Source: Phoronis australis (Eukaryota; Phoronida; Phoronidae). From it: 64,000 bases of DNA. How positions within the stretch are numbered: the first letter of the stretch is position 1; every line of letters begins with the position of its first letter. Shown piece after piece: positions 60,951-64,000 of the stretch. The translations under genes and the position numbers were made by a program. The notes under the pieces are model-generated. The model saw only the letters and a program-made list of their open reading frames with translations, did no database searches and was not told the DNA's origin. The stretch spans positions 488,970 to 552,969 of the forward strand of contig NMRA01000285.1 of NCBI GenBank assembly GCA_002633005.1, in the 5' to 3' direction.

Positions 60951-63639
60951 CTTACGTGAGGTTGTAATGCATGCATTTACATTAGACAATGATTTGCCTG
61001 GGCCCAAGTCTCATTCAGAACTCTTAGAAGTTGTTGCCTACCGGGATGCTTGCATCATGAGCTCACGAAGAACTTAAAATTCCCGGGGTTTTACTGATTA
61101 CTAGTGAATGACCCATTCATCGGAGTAAGCTCGTTCGTGCCAAGAATGTAGCATTCCCGCTCACGCCTCGAATAAAGCGGGGAAACTGTAGTATATACGG
61201 CAAACTCTTCTTGCCGTTAGATTACAAAAGCCACATTACAAGCTGCCGAGATCACTAAAATACCTGTTAAAAATAAACATATTATGATCTAAAGAAGGTT
61301 GCCATACCGTCGATATTTCCCTTCTTTGCTCCATCGTCACCTGTTAGGTATTATGCTTCGTTTCTTTTTAAAACGGGAAGTGTCGCGAACTGCAGCCACT
61401 GTAGTGACTCAAAACCACGATGTTGGCGCGCGCGAACAGTCACCGCTGCGTCCAAGGCCGACAACTACCGATATAGCACAGCTTCACCATGTACTTGATT
61501 CGTATCTTTGTCGGTGGTCGCCAATTCCAGAGCACAAGTCCCGTGCAATGCACATAAAACAATCATGCTAAAACCCTACTTTACTGATTTTAAGTAGGAT
61601 TTGTTCGGGAATACTCGTCACCAGGCAAATAGGTAATAGGCACTGTTTTGAAAATAGCATGCAATCAACAAATCACAATGAATATTCGCACAAAAAATTA
61701 ACGGGAAATGATTTGGGCCAAGGACGTCACTTCAGGAGTGGCGCATGCAAAATTAATTAGAACCCGTGAGAAATTTTAATCAAATGTTTAAAATATTGCA
61801 CTGGGTGAAAACCACGCAAAGCCTTCAGTGTCAGTTCGGGAGATACCGTCTGACCAATGTGGTGACATGCCTCAGATCTTCCACGAAAAAAAGACGTTGC
61901 ATTGCCATTTAACTGCCAGCTGGATAAAGTCAGCAGTGCTAGCAAAGCTGTTCCAAACACTTGCTCACATGTAGATGAGAATTTATTCCGTCTTCGTCAA
62001 ACAAGCTGACAACGTACACCAGAGCTCGATCCTCGGCTACGTGAACGGATACAAACGTGAACGTGCAGGTCGGCATTCTTTGCATACTACTTCATAATGT
62101 TGACCGGTACGTTTTTGCGTCCACTCACAAAACACAATACATTGTACTTTTGCTTTACCATAAAAACAAGCGAATGAAAATGTACATAAAACAGTGATTA
62201 GCTTACCGAAATAAAACATTGACTTGCTGATCTGTCGTAGACGCCAAATCTATTCGAATGTTTTGGTTGAATGTTTTCGATTGGTTAATCATCAGCACCC
62301 AATAATGAGCAAGTCTAGTAAGTCAAAGTCACCTTCCAAGAGCGACTAATCCAACAGCTCACATACAGTAGACTACGTGTAGCAGAAACAAAAATGCATG
62401 CGCGACCCTCACCTGTGAACTATGGTAACGCACATGCTGGCGTTCGCGTCCGACGTGTAACCGAAGCTCCCTCATAACTCACCCACCTGTACTTAACCAG
62501 AGTACACATATAATGTATGATGATTTGCCACCAAGACAATTATGCACCACTGTCATTCAGTGTTTGTCATCTACTTTGAAAGACATCGCATGTTACGCAT
62601 GTAGGATAGTGACAGCACTGTGCCAGCATGCCTCGCTAAATGCATTAAAAAGTTGACCAAATGTCATTTTCACACGAAAAACAAGAAATTCAAACACGTG
62701 CTCGTGAGCTATATTTGTTTTTGCAACAGATAACGTCAAGAAATTTGATAATTTTCCTATTTACTTGTTGGGATTAAAATTTAAGCTATAATGGCGGAAA
62801 TTGTTCTTAGCAACAGGCAACCGAAAACTTTTCTGCTATTAAGCAGCTTGCTGCGGCTCACGACAACTGTGAGCATAACCATTTAGTGATAAATTTTCTA
62901 AACGTTAGATCAACTTATTATTACCATCGCAATGCAAGGAGATTATGTTTTGCCTTTGTTTAAAGGAGTGTTTGTGTGTGTGTCCCGAAGGGTCATTCCA
63001 AAGAATAGGTATATGACACCAGCAAGTGTACCCAATAATTTTGAGAGACCCCCTCATAGTTCGGTGCCCCCACGCCTCCCTTCCGGTGACGTACCCCCCG
63101 TCCTTTCCCGACTGCCAGCTTCGTTGGCCATTTGCGGACCCAAAGTACAAATGATTCTAACACCATTGTTAATGAGAATCCATGTTGCAAAGGCCCTCTG
63201 ATAGTGATACTTCTAGTAGAACTGAGGTTGAGTGCAAAACTACTGTTCGATAGCAGCCTTATAATAAATATCGAAATAACATTTTAGACTAATTTAGACT
63301 TTAAGGGTAAAATAGCCTCTCCGCCNGTACATATGCACAAATTTTGGGCAACTTAAAATGGATCTATTCTTACTAATTGCTTAATCAATATTTATTCTGA
63401 CAATGCAAATAAAAGAAAAATTCTAGTTTATGTTTCACCTTTTTTATCTTTTATTACTAGGAGATATGCATTGAGTAAAGAAAGAGGGGCGTCCGATAAA
63501 ATGTCGCCCAAACATCTGTCTGCTACTTCCCCACTTTTGTTGCATGTGGAGTGTTTCTGTAGATTATGCAAATGGTTTCAAGCGTTGATGGGGAAATCTA
63601 TCTCAAAAAATACATGGAATTTTGTAGACTATTTTGCAA

Positions 63640-64000
63640 CTGGTTTCATGTAATTACATTGTACCTCTTGGTTTGATTTAGCTCAATTTTAAACCTTTTG
63701 TTATCGTCTGGTAGAGACACCCACCGCTGAAATTGTCTGGCATCTTAGTGACGTGTGATGTGCAGAGATGGTGAACATCGTGCAATAGGTTTCAAATGGT
63801 TAGCTGGTGGTTTGATTTAGCTCAGTTATTTGAACGTGTCTAGTGGGGCTAATCCACCGTTTGTCTGCCAGTGTTTATTCGCGATACCTGAGCTGACGGT
63901 GATTATTTTGCAACTTGTGGATCAAGCTAATTTTTAACCTGTTTATATAACCGCCTGTCTGATACTTCCCACCACTAAAGTCGTCTGGCAGTAGTAGGTA
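63640..64000. repeat. Tandem array of about 135 bp units cut by the window end
   Basis: TTTGATTTAGCTCA recurs at 63672 and 63811 with a degraded copy near 63920. GTCTGG/CTGTCTG plus CCCACCxCTxAAxTxGTCTGGCA recurs at about 63705 and 63950. Confidence 0.55.

Larger units (their letters stand above)
58753..63500. other. Right-hand flank without a recognised gene
   Basis: Upstream side of GGT-B on the - strand. The true first exon of GGT-B and its promoter may lie here. Apart from the small elements listed I see no conserved coding. One N is at 63326. Confidence 0.45.

Overview
The window looks like nuclear DNA of a marine invertebrate animal. It has small coding exons with GT-AG introns spread over kilobases, about 40% GC, many short palindromic transposon relics, a LINE fragment and animal-specific gene families. 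I cannot fix the phylum from sequence alone; a cnidarian (for example a coral or anemone) or a basal deuterostome (amphioxus, hemichordate) both fit. There is no sign of bacterial operons, CRISPR arrays or complete structural RNA genes.

Three spliced genes explain almost all of the conserved coding sequence. (1) A gamma-glutamyltransferase, GGT-A, lies on the + strand at 1088-13858, with an extra copy of its last exon at 16130-16279. (2) A DEG/ENaC-ASIC family cation channel lies on the + strand at 21415-33912. It has nine exons that stay in phase and one 1.58 kb exon that places roughly 470 extra residues in the thumb of the extracellular domain. (3) A second gamma-glutamyltransferase, GGT-B, lies on the - strand at 37667-58510. 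The two GGT genes are inverted relative to each other and flank the channel. Seven of their exons (numbers 5-11) have identical lengths and phases, as does exon 2. GGT-A exons 3 and 4 are missing and most probably lie in the 986-base assembly gap at 4884-5869.

Layout. 1-1087 has no recognised coding. 1.1-13.9 kb is GGT-A, with hAT-like relics and a microsatellite-flanked gap in its introns. 12.75-16.57 kb holds a duplicated 1.4 kb block with the GGT-A terminal exon and a fold-back element in each copy. 16.6-21.4 kb is mostly unrecognised. 21.4-33.9 kb is the channel gene. 34.4-36.4 kb is a repeat cluster: a tRNA-like SINE fragment, a five-unit tandem array and a LINE 3' fragment. 37.7-58.5 kb is GGT-B. 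Its introns contain a 1.43 kb THAP-encoding DNA transposon with 150 bp terminal inverted repeats, a 3.1 kb fold-back element whose arms are arrays of about 160 bp units, and an unidentified coding-like island near 57.2-57.8 kb. 58.6-64 kb has small palindromic elements and ends in a tandem array.

Functionally, GGT enzymes are single-pass membrane ectoenzymes that hydrolyse and transfer the gamma-glutamyl group of glutathione. The channel is a two-pass membrane protein with a large extracellular domain. Nothing in the sequence shows that the three genes act together. The most unusual object is the channel's giant thumb-domain insertion. The rest of the apparent novelty comes from mobile elements and a possible assembly duplication.
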